Assembly: GCA_900544365.1 (NCBI GenBank)
Contig: UQVF01000004.1
Coordinates: 14,882-78,881, forward strand
DNA length: 64,000 bases
Reading direction: 5' to 3'
From: an uncultured Veillonella sp.
GTDB lineage: Bacteria; Bacillota; Negativicutes; Veillonellales; Veillonellaceae
Shown here: piece after piece, positions 35,060 through 43,036 of the stretch
How the letters are laid out: each line of letters begins with the position of its first letter
Numbering within the stretch: position 1 is the stretch's first letter
The notes under the pieces: generated by a model
Told to the model about the DNA's origin: nothing
Database searches by the model: none
The model's input: the letters and a program-made list of their open reading frames with translations, nothing else
Translations under genes and position numbers: made by a program

Positions 35060-36244
35060 ATGCGTGATGATACCTATAAGCCGTCTTGGGTTCCTGAGGA
35101 GAAAGATGATAAATTCGCATGCCGTGTTATGCGTGGAGTAGATGGTGGTCATGATGGTATGGATGAACATACGAATGCACCGCAAAAACCGGTAGCCCCT
35201 AAGGTGGTAAAACGGAAAAAACTGACTGTTGATGACTATGTGGAAGGGGTACTGGCAGGTAATCGTATGATTTTATCTCGTGCTATTACCTTAATTGAAA
35301 GTAACGCCGCAGCCCATTTTGAAATGGCACAACAAGTCATCCAACGATTATTGCCATACACTGGTAAATCTACCCGTGTAGGGATTACAGGGGTGCCTGG
35401 GGCTGGTAAATCTACCTTAATTGAAGCGCTAGGCACAAAACTATGTCAAAACGGTCATAAAGTAGCGGTTCTTGCCGTAGACCCATCGAGTACTGTGACA
35501 GGTGGTTCTATCCTGGGGGATAAAACGCGGATGGAACAATTGTCACGGGAACCGAATGCATTCATTCGTCCATCTCCATCAGGGGGGACATTGGGCGGTT
35601 TAACCCGTAAAAGTAGAGAAACACTGCTACTATGTGAAGCCGCTGGGTATGATACGATCCTAGTCGAAACGGTAGGGGTCGGTCAAAGTGAAACCACAGT
35701 ACGCTCCATGGTGGACTTCTTCTTACTCGTTGTATTGACTGGTGCTGGCGATGAATTGCAAGGTATGAAAAAAGGGGTTATGGAATTGGCAGATGCCATC
35801 GTTGTCAATAAGGCCGATGGAGATAATTTGCAACGTGCTAAAGTAACGCGCCAAGAATACGAACGTATTTTATGGTTCATTCGGGATGCAACGGAACAAT
35901 GGACAACCCATGCATATACATGCTCAGCTTACACAGGGGATGGTATCATGGAATTGTGGCAAGGTGTTATCGAAACATTCATGGAACAATGTGAGGGCAA
36001 TGGAGTGCTACAAGCACGTCGCCGAGATCAAACCTTATCATGGGTATACTCCATGGTGGAAGAACATTTGCAAAACTTGTTCTATCGAGCTCCAGAAATT
36101 GTGTCTTGTCGTGGTAGCATCGAAGATGCTGTCATCGAAGGTCGCCTAACACCAACATTGGCGGTACAGCAATTTATTAATACTTTCACACAAACAGCCT
36201 TGGGGGATCAGGCTAAGAGTATCCCGTTATTTGAGCTGAAATAA
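35060..36244 (+). CDS. meaB: MeaB/ArgK-type GTPase, second copy
   Basis: A 394-residue G3E GTPase dedicated to the riboswitch-controlled mutase. Motifs are GVPGAGKSTLIEALG near residue 111, DPSSTVTGGSILGDKTRM, ETVGVGQSETTV and NKADGDN. It is about 80 residues longer than the first MeaB of the window, with an extra N-terminal segment of about 50 residues, rich in charged residues (PEEKDDKFACRVMRGVDGGH). I used the ATG behind GAAAGGAGGGTG. It ends the mut operon, with a terminator 6 bases after the stop. Confidence 0.9.
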   Translation: MRDDTYKPSWVPEEKDDKFACRVMRGVDGGHDGMDEHTNAPQKPVAPKVVKRKKLTVDDYVEGVLAGNRMILSRAITLIESNAAAHFEMAQQVIQRLLPYTGKSTRVGITGVPGAGKSTLIEALGTKLCQNGHKVAVLAVDPSSTVTGGSILGDKTRMEQLSREPNAFIRPSPSGGTLGGLTRKSRETLLLCEAAGYDTILVETVGVGQSETTVRSMVDFFLLVVLTGAGDELQGMKKGVMELADAIVVNKADGDNLQRAKVTRQEYERILWFIRDATEQWTTHAYTCSAYTGDGIMELWQGVIETFMEQCEGNGVLQARRRDQTLSWVYSMVEEHLQNLFYRAPEIVSCRGSIEDAVIEGRLTPTLAVQQFINTFTQTALGDQAKSIPLFELK

Positions 36245-36249
36245 AGTAG

Positions 36250-36281
36250 AAACAGGAGGGGAAACTCTCCTGTTTTGTGCT
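36250..36281 (+). terminator. Terminator of the mutAB-meaB operon
   Basis: AACAGGAG pairs with CTCCTGTT across a short loop, then TTTGT. The next 280 bases up to the hydrogenase gene are AT-rich with a TATAAT at about 36500. Confidence 0.8.
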
Positions 36282-36561
36282 ATCCTAGATAAAATCCTAG
36301 TATATTTAGGGGTATATGAATTTTGAAATATAGAGGATAGAAATTGTGTTGTAAAATAAGGCGGAATATTAATATATACTAAAAAAATAGTATAAAAATA
36401 TATTTCAGGTGGAAAGCGTGACTTTTGTCATAACAAAAATGAATACCTTATAATTTGTACAATAGATTTTTTACACATTCTATACTTATTTTTGTTATAA
36501 TATGACGGAAAGTTAATGAATACATAACTAGTATTGTTTACACTATGTGAGGTGCATAATA

Positions 36562-38004
36562 ATGAGTTTCGAAAGTCGATTCCAACATCTTGATCGCCGT
36601 GCTCCTATTGCTGAGGATAATGTGGCGATTATTCATGATTTAGAAAAATGTAAGAACTGTACTCTATGTCGTAAAGCATGTGCTGACACTATGAGCGTAC
36701 TTGATTATTATGATTTGGAAGCAACAGGAGATAATCCTATCTGTATCCAATGTGGTCAATGTGCGGTAATTTGCCCATTTGGTGCAATGTACGAACGTAC
36801 AGAATTAGATAAAGTAAAAGAAGCCATTGCTGATCCAGAGAAAATCGTGGTTATCCAAACAGCGCCAGCTGTTCGTGTGTCTATCGGTGAAGAATTTGGA
36901 TTTGAGCCTGGTACATACCAAGAAGGTAAAATGGTAGGTGCTCTTCGTGCGTTAGGTGCTGACTATGTAGTTGATACTAACTTCGGTGCGGACTTAACTA
37001 TCATGGAAGAAGCAAACGAACTATTAGAACGTAAATTACATGGTACAGGTCCATTGCCACAATTTACTAGCTGTTGTCCAGCATGGGTAAAATTCTGTGA
37101 AACATTCTTCCCAGAATATGTACCTCATATTTCTTCAGCTCGTAGCTGTATTGCTATGGAATCTGCTATGGTAAAAACATATTTTGCAAAAAATATGAAT
37201 ATCGATCCTAAGAATATTGTATCCGTATCCGTAGCTCCTTGTACTGCTAAAAAAGCAGAAATCCGTCGCCCTGAGCAAAATAACGCGTCTCGTTTCACTG
37301 GCGAAGACTTGGGTCCAGATACAGATATCTGTATCACTACACGTGAATTTGCACAATGGATTCGTGAAGCAGAATTAGATTTCGCTGCAGTAGAAGACTC
37401 TGCATACGATAAATTTATCGGTGCTGCTACTGGTGGTGGGGTTATCTTCGGTAATACTGGTGGTGTTATGGAAGCGGCTATGCGTGCATCCTACAAATTC
37501 ATCACTGGTGACGAACCATCTCCAGCTCCACTTCTTAACTTAACAGATGTGCGTGGTATGGACGGTGTGAAAGAAGCGTCTGTAGAAATCGGTGGACATA
37601 CAATCAATGTGGCTGTTTGTCATGGCGGTAAGAATATCCGTGATTTCTTAAATGAATTGAAAGAATCTGGTAAAACATACGACTTCATTGAAATGATGGC
37701 GTGCCCAGGTGGTTGTATCGGCGGTGGTGGACAACCACGTGCTAAATTGCCTGTTGCTAATAAAGTAAAAGGTGAACGTATTGAAGGTCTTTATAACTGG
37801 GATTCCAACATGAAGCTTCGTTCTTCCTATGAAAACCCTGAAATTAAAGATGCTTATGCTAATTTCTTAGAAAAACCATTAGGACATATTGCTCATGAAT
37901 TGTTACATACTACGTATGTAGATCGAAGCGGTGATTTGGGAGCTCGTAAAGATGTGACTCCTGAAACATGTCCAACATCTCCAAAATTTAAAAAGCCGGA
38001 ATAA
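36562..38004 (+). CDS. [FeFe] hydrogenase, monomeric
   Basis: A 480-residue hydrogenase that makes or oxidises H2 with reduced ferredoxin. The N-terminus has two 4Fe-4S ferredoxin motifs (CKNCTLCRKAC about residues 30-40 and CIQCGQCAVICPFGA about 61-75). The H-cluster motifs are TSCCPAWV (near 168), VAPCTAKKAE (near 224) and MACPGGCIGGGGQP (near 378). The second motif has Ala where the best-known clostridial enzymes have Met before PC. This could point to a group B-type enzyme, but group placement needs a tree. Start is the ATG behind GTGAGGTG. No maturation genes are adjacent. H2 release would fit lactate or pyruvate fermentation. Confidence 0.93.
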   Translation: MSFESRFQHLDRRAPIAEDNVAIIHDLEKCKNCTLCRKACADTMSVLDYYDLEATGDNPICIQCGQCAVICPFGAMYERTELDKVKEAIADPEKIVVIQTAPAVRVSIGEEFGFEPGTYQEGKMVGALRALGADYVVDTNFGADLTIMEEANELLERKLHGTGPLPQFTSCCPAWVKFCETFFPEYVPHISSARSCIAMESAMVKTYFAKNMNIDPKNIVSVSVAPCTAKKAEIRRPEQNNASRFTGEDLGPDTDICITTREFAQWIREAELDFAAVEDSAYDKFIGAATGGGVIFGNTGGVMEAAMRASYKFITGDEPSPAPLLNLTDVRGMDGVKEASVEIGGHTINVAVCHGGKNIRDFLNELKESGKTYDFIEMMACPGGCIGGGGQPRAKLPVANKVKGERIEGLYNWDSNMKLRSSYENPEIKDAYANFLEKPLGHIAHELLHTTYVDRSGDLGARKDVTPETCPTSPKFKKPE

Positions 38005-38111
38005 TTTAGTTAGTAACTTCAACTCCGGTGAGTCAGCGAATGTGTAAGTTGGTTTGCTGCTGAACGAAGTTATTATATAGTCATCTAAGCATGACAACAT
38101 ACTGCAAGACG

Positions 38112-38149
38112 AAAAGACTCTCTGGGGACATTCCCTCGAGAGTCTTTTC
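38112..38149 (+). terminator. Terminator downstream of hydrogenase gene
   Basis: AAAAGACTCTC pairs with GAGAGTCTTTT, enclosing a GGG/CCC inner stem. Confidence 0.8.
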
Positions 38150-38158
38150 TATTCTATT

Positions 38159-38510
38159 CCATCTTGGGGCGGTCGGTTATCTTGATTTGGTCAAAGGGAA
38201 GAGGGGAATATTTATGTTAGCTCCATTTGTAGCCTGTGGTGTATTTCTTGCAAATGGAAGATCGCGGCACATTCCTCCACAAACTGATCCTACGGTAGGT
38301 TTGCTCCGGAATATGCCGCGCTCTTCTTCGTTTGCGTGATGTAGGAGTATTATACCCATAGGCTACTCCTTATGAAGTTTATTCCGTTACATGTTCCCCT
38401 CTTCTGGGGGTGCTTAATGTAGGAGAACTGACCGCTCCAAGATGATCTACGAATGAGGGCAATTATAGGTTTGGCCCATGTAGAGGAAATAGCCGTCCTA
38501 AGATGATCTA
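38159..38510. repeat. Intergenic repeats with GACCGCYCCAAGATG core
   Basis: Two imperfect direct copies of about 32 bases (38418-38449 and 38479-38510, sharing AAGATGATCTA) and one inverted, shorter copy (38159-38180, ATCTTGGGGCGGTCGG). They flank a larger hairpin element (38256-38338). No ORF here looks real. Nature unknown. Confidence 0.5.
38256..38338. repeat. Dispersed hairpin element, copy 1
   Basis: An imperfect inverted repeat of about 83 bases: GCGGCACATTCCTCC on one arm and GGAATATGCCGCGC on the other. A second copy in opposite orientation lies at 60971-61053. It resembles a REP- or MITE-like element; no terminal duplication could be confirmed. Confidence 0.65.
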
Positions 38511-38643
38511 GGGATCAATCTTAGGAAAATGGATAGTTGTTGTGATAGAATGTAAATACGTAGTGTTGGACATATTATTTTACATGAATGATAATGCTCC
38601 TGCATGTAGAATGGTGATGGCTGATTGAAACTGTGAGGTGCTA

Positions 38644-39504
38644 ATGAAGGTTGTTAAGATAGTTCTAACGGTTTGTGGCATTTTGTTGTTGCTCTGTTCT
38701 ATTCTCGCTGGCGGCATATTTTATATGCTTAGTAATGATGTGGTGCATGACTTTCACTATTATAAGGTGGAAGATATACATACTTGGGATGATAAAAATT
38801 GGACTTTAATTTTAGTTAGGAAGCGTGATAATGAGATTGTTTTACAGTCTGTGTTAGACTATTACAGTGAGGATGATACGGAAGTTTTAGTGGTAACGCT
38901 TGATGGATATTATATTTTTCTAGATGAAACCTTAGTGTATTCCGAAACATATGACAGGGGCTATTCTGAAAGAATGTGGACAAAGGAGTATTCTGCTGAA
39001 CGAGGTGAGATGTTACTTTCAAAATATAGGAAACAGAGCTGGGAAAAGTGGATGAAGGAATATTCAGACCAAACAATTGCTAGTGAAGATATAGTATCAG
39101 AGTTATCCTATCTACCTTTCAGATATGATGGAGTGTTAATGGATATAACGCAGCATTATTTATTAGTATATCCAGGATATATAAAGATTCAATCTAAATA
39201 TGTGTATGTATATACTCAGGTTGGCATTCTGATTATAGATTTGAAACAGAAACAAATATATACCATTGAAGATAAGAATTTCCCTTTTTCTAGTAAAGAA
39301 AGGATTATGAATTACAATGAATTTGTACATGTGATTAATACTAGTACAGAAGTTAGAAATCATGATTATCAGAGACCTAGCATTTTTAATACCATATATG
39401 TACATAATATAGATGAGATCCCAGTTTCATCTCAGGTGGTATATAATTTTTATGTTGAGGCAGTCAAAAAGGTTAAGGAAAAACGTGGAGAGACAGTGCA
39501 ATAA
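38644..39504 (+). CDS. Membrane-anchored protein of unknown function
   Basis: A 286-residue protein with one N-terminal hydrophobic segment (about residues 5-30, VVKIVLTVCGILLLLCSILA and on). The rest is soluble and rich in Tyr, Asp and Lys, so it is either anchored with the domain outside or exported. I recognise no motif. The start is an ATG with a poor, close GAGG site; a GTG two codons earlier is possible. Two further unrecognised genes follow on the same strand; together they form a block of low-similarity genes between the hydrogenase and ilvE. Codon use is AT-rich compared with neighbours, which fits recent acquisition. Confidence 0.6.
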   Translation: MKVVKIVLTVCGILLLLCSILAGGIFYMLSNDVVHDFHYYKVEDIHTWDDKNWTLILVRKRDNEIVLQSVLDYYSEDDTEVLVVTLDGYYIFLDETLVYSETYDRGYSERMWTKEYSAERGEMLLSKYRKQSWEKWMKEYSDQTIASEDIVSELSYLPFRYDGVLMDITQHYLLVYPGYIKIQSKYVYVYTQVGILIIDLKQKQIYTIEDKNFPFSSKERIMNYNEFVHVINTSTEVRNHDYQRPSIFNTIYVHNIDEIPVSSQVVYNFYVEAVKKVKEKRGETVQ

Positions 39505-39574
39505 CTTGATTAGTAAAGAGAGGCATGGATACTTCACTGGAGAACGAATATAAAAAGAGAAAGGAGAATATTCA

Positions 39575-40477
39575 GTGGCACGTATAGTTTCTATGGAAGC
39601 GATTTCGGAAACACAGTATAGGTCTTTACATCTAGAGAATGGCATGGACCATAGAATGATTATAGAACTTGATGGAAATCGTATAGATACTTGGGATGAT
39701 ATATACAAGGTTGTTAAGGATAAGTTTCTCATTGATGAAAGAATTGTAAATTTGTATCATTTGAAAGACATCCTAGTGGATGGTAATGCTAAAGGAATGG
39801 AAACCGTTCGAGAAATATATATTGTTCTTAGAAACCTGGATAAGGCGATGAAAAGAAAAAATGGATTTCTAGGTTATTTGAGGGACATATTTTCTTTTAA
39901 TATGGATAGAGACTTAGATGCTCTATTGGCGTGGATATTTTTTGCTGATACTGTTATGCCGAGATATGCTGTTGAAAGAGAGGATATGGAATCATGGAGA
40001 ACATTACCATTAGAAGTGTGCAAGTTATATTATGTGCATGAGACTCCTTGGACAGAAACGATAGATCCGCCCCATAATGAGATTATTTATTTGGAAGAAT
40101 CAGAGTATGATTTATTACGAGAAAAGATAATACCTGACGAAGATACATTTGTATTGGATTTAACAGATGCACAGGATACTACGGTATTTATTGATGTTAT
40201 GTCTAAGTATGTGAATGGAAAAATTGACTCTTTGGATAGATTAGAACAATATATGCTTAGAGGATTGCGAGATACGACAAAACCGAAACGAATTGTATGT
40301 TTCTTAAAAGATTGTTGCTCCTATTGTAGAAATGAGGACAAGTATTATGATATTACGCCACTTACAGTTTCTCTGAATTTTATAAAATATTGTATATGTT
40401 ATTGGTTTTATGAAAGTTCGCCTATACCAAAATCATGGAAAAAGGAGTTTACCTTTTATGTGACTGAAGAGTGGTAG
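39575..40477 (+). CDS. Unknown protein with barstar-like N-terminal segment
   Basis: A 300-residue soluble protein. Residues about 25-60 (MIIELDGNRIDTWDDIYKVV followed by KDKFLI) faintly resemble the start of barstar-type inhibitors, in which a strand of the form (I/L)DG is followed by a helix. This is weak and could be chance. The C-terminal half has no recognised feature; Cys-rich CFLKDCCSYCRNED near residue 245 stands out. It starts at GTG behind AAAGGAG. An orphan immunity protein is one possible reading; there is no toxin gene beside it. Confidence 0.5.
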   Translation: MARIVSMEAISETQYRSLHLENGMDHRMIIELDGNRIDTWDDIYKVVKDKFLIDERIVNLYHLKDILVDGNAKGMETVREIYIVLRNLDKAMKRKNGFLGYLRDIFSFNMDRDLDALLAWIFFADTVMPRYAVEREDMESWRTLPLEVCKLYYVHETPWTETIDPPHNEIIYLEESEYDLLREKIIPDEDTFVLDLTDAQDTTVFIDVMSKYVNGKIDSLDRLEQYMLRGLRDTTKPKRIVCFLKDCCSYCRNEDKYYDITPLTVSLNFIKYCICYWFYESSPIPKSWKKEFTFYVTEEW

Positions 40478-40487
40478 AAGGAGATTC

Positions 40488-40520
40488 ATGAATGAGTGGG
40501 GAACTTTTTTAGAAAAGTAG
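40488..40520 (+). other. Ten-codon ORF or gene remnant between unknown genes
   Basis: MNEWGTFLEK follows an AAGGAG site directly after the 300-codon gene. The next 80 bases contain a stretch (CCAATGTTAGAATA) that recurs loosely after the 208-codon gene (GCCAATATTAGAATA, about 41275). It may be the start of a decayed gene. Confidence 0.25.
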
Positions 40521-40600
40521 AGCAAAAAGTTCTCCAATGTTAGAATACTTTCAGAAATAAGAGCAGTAGTGTATATGGTATACATAGAGGTGAAAGCGAT

Positions 40601-41227
40601 TTGATAGATCAAAGGTATATAGAACGTAGGAAATTTCCTATATTGGCGATGATACAGGTTGAGAGATATATAGATGATTATTATGGACGGATAGAGGGGA
40701 TTAAGCTAATAGAAGATCCTGCAACAGTGATGGATAATCTTCTTATTAAAATTGTGGAAGATAGGCCTAATCAGAAACAATGCGTGTATAGTTTTTATGC
40801 TAATCATATAAACATAGCAAGGGCTGATGCGATGATTCTTCATGAAATGTGTTGGGATAAAGCGACTGATATACATACCTTGCGGAATGATAGTGCATTG
40901 AGGAATCATGTACGAAAGGTAGGTCATGGAGAAGGCGTACCTACCATTACTGACTCTTTTTATAAAATTGATGCGGATAAAATACAAAAGGTTTATGATA
41001 TAGCTACTATGTTGATTCACCAAATGTCGGTAGATGAAAAGCACGAGGAGGCCGAAGTAAAGCGGTTTTATGTAGAAGTATATCAATCTACTAATACTGG
41101 ATATCTATCGGGTGGGGCTTGGATTACACATAGTATTTTAGAAAAGATATATAAGGATACAGGTTGGGAAGAAATAAAAGGCAAGGAGCTGCCACTTGAT
41201 GAACTTATATGTATTCAATCAACGTAA
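40601..41227 (+). CDS. Unknown protein, 208 residues
   Basis: A soluble 208-residue protein without recognised motif. Its C-terminus has GYLSGGAWITHSILEKIY. The start is TTG behind AGGTGAAAGCG; no ATG is suitably placed nearby. It belongs to the same low-similarity block as the two preceding genes. Immunity-type or phage-derived function is possible but not supported by a motif. Confidence 0.55.
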   Translation: MIDQRYIERRKFPILAMIQVERYIDDYYGRIEGIKLIEDPATVMDNLLIKIVEDRPNQKQCVYSFYANHINIARADAMILHEMCWDKATDIHTLRNDSALRNHVRKVGHGEGVPTITDSFYKIDADKIQKVYDIATMLIHQMSVDEKHEEAEVKRFYVEVYQSTNTGYLSGGAWITHSILEKIYKDTGWEEIKGKELPLDELICIQST

Positions 41228-41331
41228 GGTTTTACAGATCACGATTTAGAAACTTACTTGGAAAGAACTTCTTGCCAATATTAGAATAGAATACACGTTT
41301 AGAATCTACCCCATCTTTTAACCCCGTACTC

Positions 41332-41360
41332 TTGTACATTTTCCGTGTTGGGTGTATAAT
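41332..41360 (+). promoter_or_regulatory. Promoter of ilvE
   Basis: TTGTAC (41332-41337) and TATAAT (41355-41360) with a 17-base spacer, about 110 bases upstream of the start. Confidence 0.7.
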
Positions 41361-41473
41361 AGTTTTTATCTAAAATACAAATCAGTAAATATTCATATGA
41401 TGTGAAGGGCTAGAAGGATGGATATACGTATACTTTTACGGCTTTCACAGGTATGGAATAATAGGAGGACAGT

Positions 41474-42493
41474 ATGGCAAAGATTGATATGAACAATTTA
41501 GATTTTAGTTATAAAGAAACGCCATTCCGTTATGTGTCTAATTTCAAAGATGGTCAATGGGATGAAGGCGGTTTAACGGGTGAGGCGAATATTGTCCTCA
41601 ATGAATGTGCGGGTGTATTCCAATATGCGCAAACGATTTTTGAAGGTTTGAAGGCCTATTACACAAAAGATGGTCACATTGTGTGTTTCCGTCCAGATTT
41701 AAATGCTGAGCGTATGTATGATTCTGCGAAATATCTTGTGATGCAACCATTCCCAACAGATCGCTTTATTGAGGCTGTGAAAGAAGTGGTGAAAGCGAAC
41801 CAAGAGTTTGTGCCTCCATATAGCACGGGTGGTAGTTTGTATCTTCGTCCATTTTTGATGGGTACTAATAGCGTTATCGGTGTGAAACCGGCAGATGAGT
41901 TCCAATTCCGTATTTTTGGTACTCCTGTAGGGGATTATTTCAAAGGCGGTGTGAAACCTTTAAAAATTCAAATTTCTGATTTTGACCGTGCAGCGCCACA
42001 TGGCACTGGTCATATTAAAGCGGGCTTGAACTATGCTATGAGCTTGCATGCCTTAGAAGCAGCTCATGAAGCAGGCTATGCAGAAAATCTATATTTAGAC
42101 CCACAAACTCGTACAAAAGTAGAAGAAACTGGGGGGGCGAACTTTATTTTCATCACGAAAGATGGCAAATTAGTAACCCCTAAATCCGATAGTATTCTTC
42201 CATCCATCACACGTCGTTCCTTGATGTATGTGGCTGAACATTATTTGGGCATGACTGTAGAACATCGTGAAGTGTACAGAGAAGAATTGAAAGATTTTGC
42301 TGAATGTGGTCTTTGCGGTACAGCGGCTGTTATTTCTCCAGTGGGAATGGTACATTCCAAAGAAGAAGATATCTTCTTCCCAAGTGGCATGGATGAAATG
42401 GGACCAACATTAACAAAATTACGCGAAACATTACTTGGCATTCAACATGGTGAAATCGAAGCACCAGAAGGCTGGATTGTTCGCATCGTATAA
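41474..42493 (+). CDS. ilvE: Branched-chain amino acid aminotransferase
   Basis: A 339-residue fold-type IV PLP aminotransferase that makes or breaks down Leu, Ile and Val using glutamate. It has FQYAQTIFEGLKAYY, FRPDLNAERMYDSAK, GSLYLRPFLMGT, GTGHIKAGLNYAMSLHALEA with the PLP lysine (HIKAGLNYA), VEETGGANFIF and CGTAAVISPVG. Length is usual for the BCAT subgroup II. It has a strong AGGAGG site, its own promoter and terminator. Glutamate synthase downstream would supply the amino donor. Confidence 0.95.
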   Translation: MAKIDMNNLDFSYKETPFRYVSNFKDGQWDEGGLTGEANIVLNECAGVFQYAQTIFEGLKAYYTKDGHIVCFRPDLNAERMYDSAKYLVMQPFPTDRFIEAVKEVVKANQEFVPPYSTGGSLYLRPFLMGTNSVIGVKPADEFQFRIFGTPVGDYFKGGVKPLKIQISDFDRAAPHGTGHIKAGLNYAMSLHALEAAHEAGYAENLYLDPQTRTKVEETGGANFIFITKDGKLVTPKSDSILPSITRRSLMYVAEHYLGMTVEHREVYREELKDFAECGLCGTAAVISPVGMVHSKEEDIFFPSGMDEMGPTLTKLRETLLGIQHGEIEAPEGWIVRIV

Positions 42494-42517
42494 TAGAATA
42501 CTTTTACAATGACGTAA

Positions 42518-42552
42518 ACGCACGGTTACCTTAGGGTAGCTGTGCGTTTTTA
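42518..42552 (+). terminator. Terminator of ilvE
   Basis: AACGCAC with GTGCGTT and an inner GTTACC/GGTAGC stem, then TTTTT. The following 480 bases up to gltB are AT-rich; no riboswitch or gene is recognised there. Confidence 0.85.
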
Positions 42553-43036
42553 TATATTCCCATATAAGGGTATATGAATGTACTACGAGATGGATCAAAT
42601 ATATCGTCAGGCAGAGTGAATAGATTCTAACTAGTATTATGGGAAGAATGACAAGAAATAGGCGTTTAGACTAATGTATACAGTCGGTATTAAGGGAAAG
42701 TGGTGATATAAGAGGAATAACTTTTCTTAAGAATACATGTATACATGAGTAAAATGTATTGAAATATGTTACAAATTTTGTTAGTATAGTGTAAAAGTTC
42801 TATATTCTATAGAATAATAACTATATTTTATGGTAAGTATGAATAGTAGTTAATGAGTACTACTACGAGGTAAGTTTTTACATAAGAAAGATGTAAAAAT
42901 AGGTGCCGTACAGTGTATAAGTTATCTATTATGAAGTAGAGTCCCATTGATACATAGGATAGGAACTTTCAGTATGTGGATACCTAGTGTTAAGTACACT
43001 AGTGTAGTGATAGAGAGCCTACAGGAGGAGCGGGTT

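Noticed and set aside
38091..38339. ORFs of 82 and 60 codons over the hairpin element
   Set aside because: They cross a terminator and an inverted-repeat element and lack start signals.
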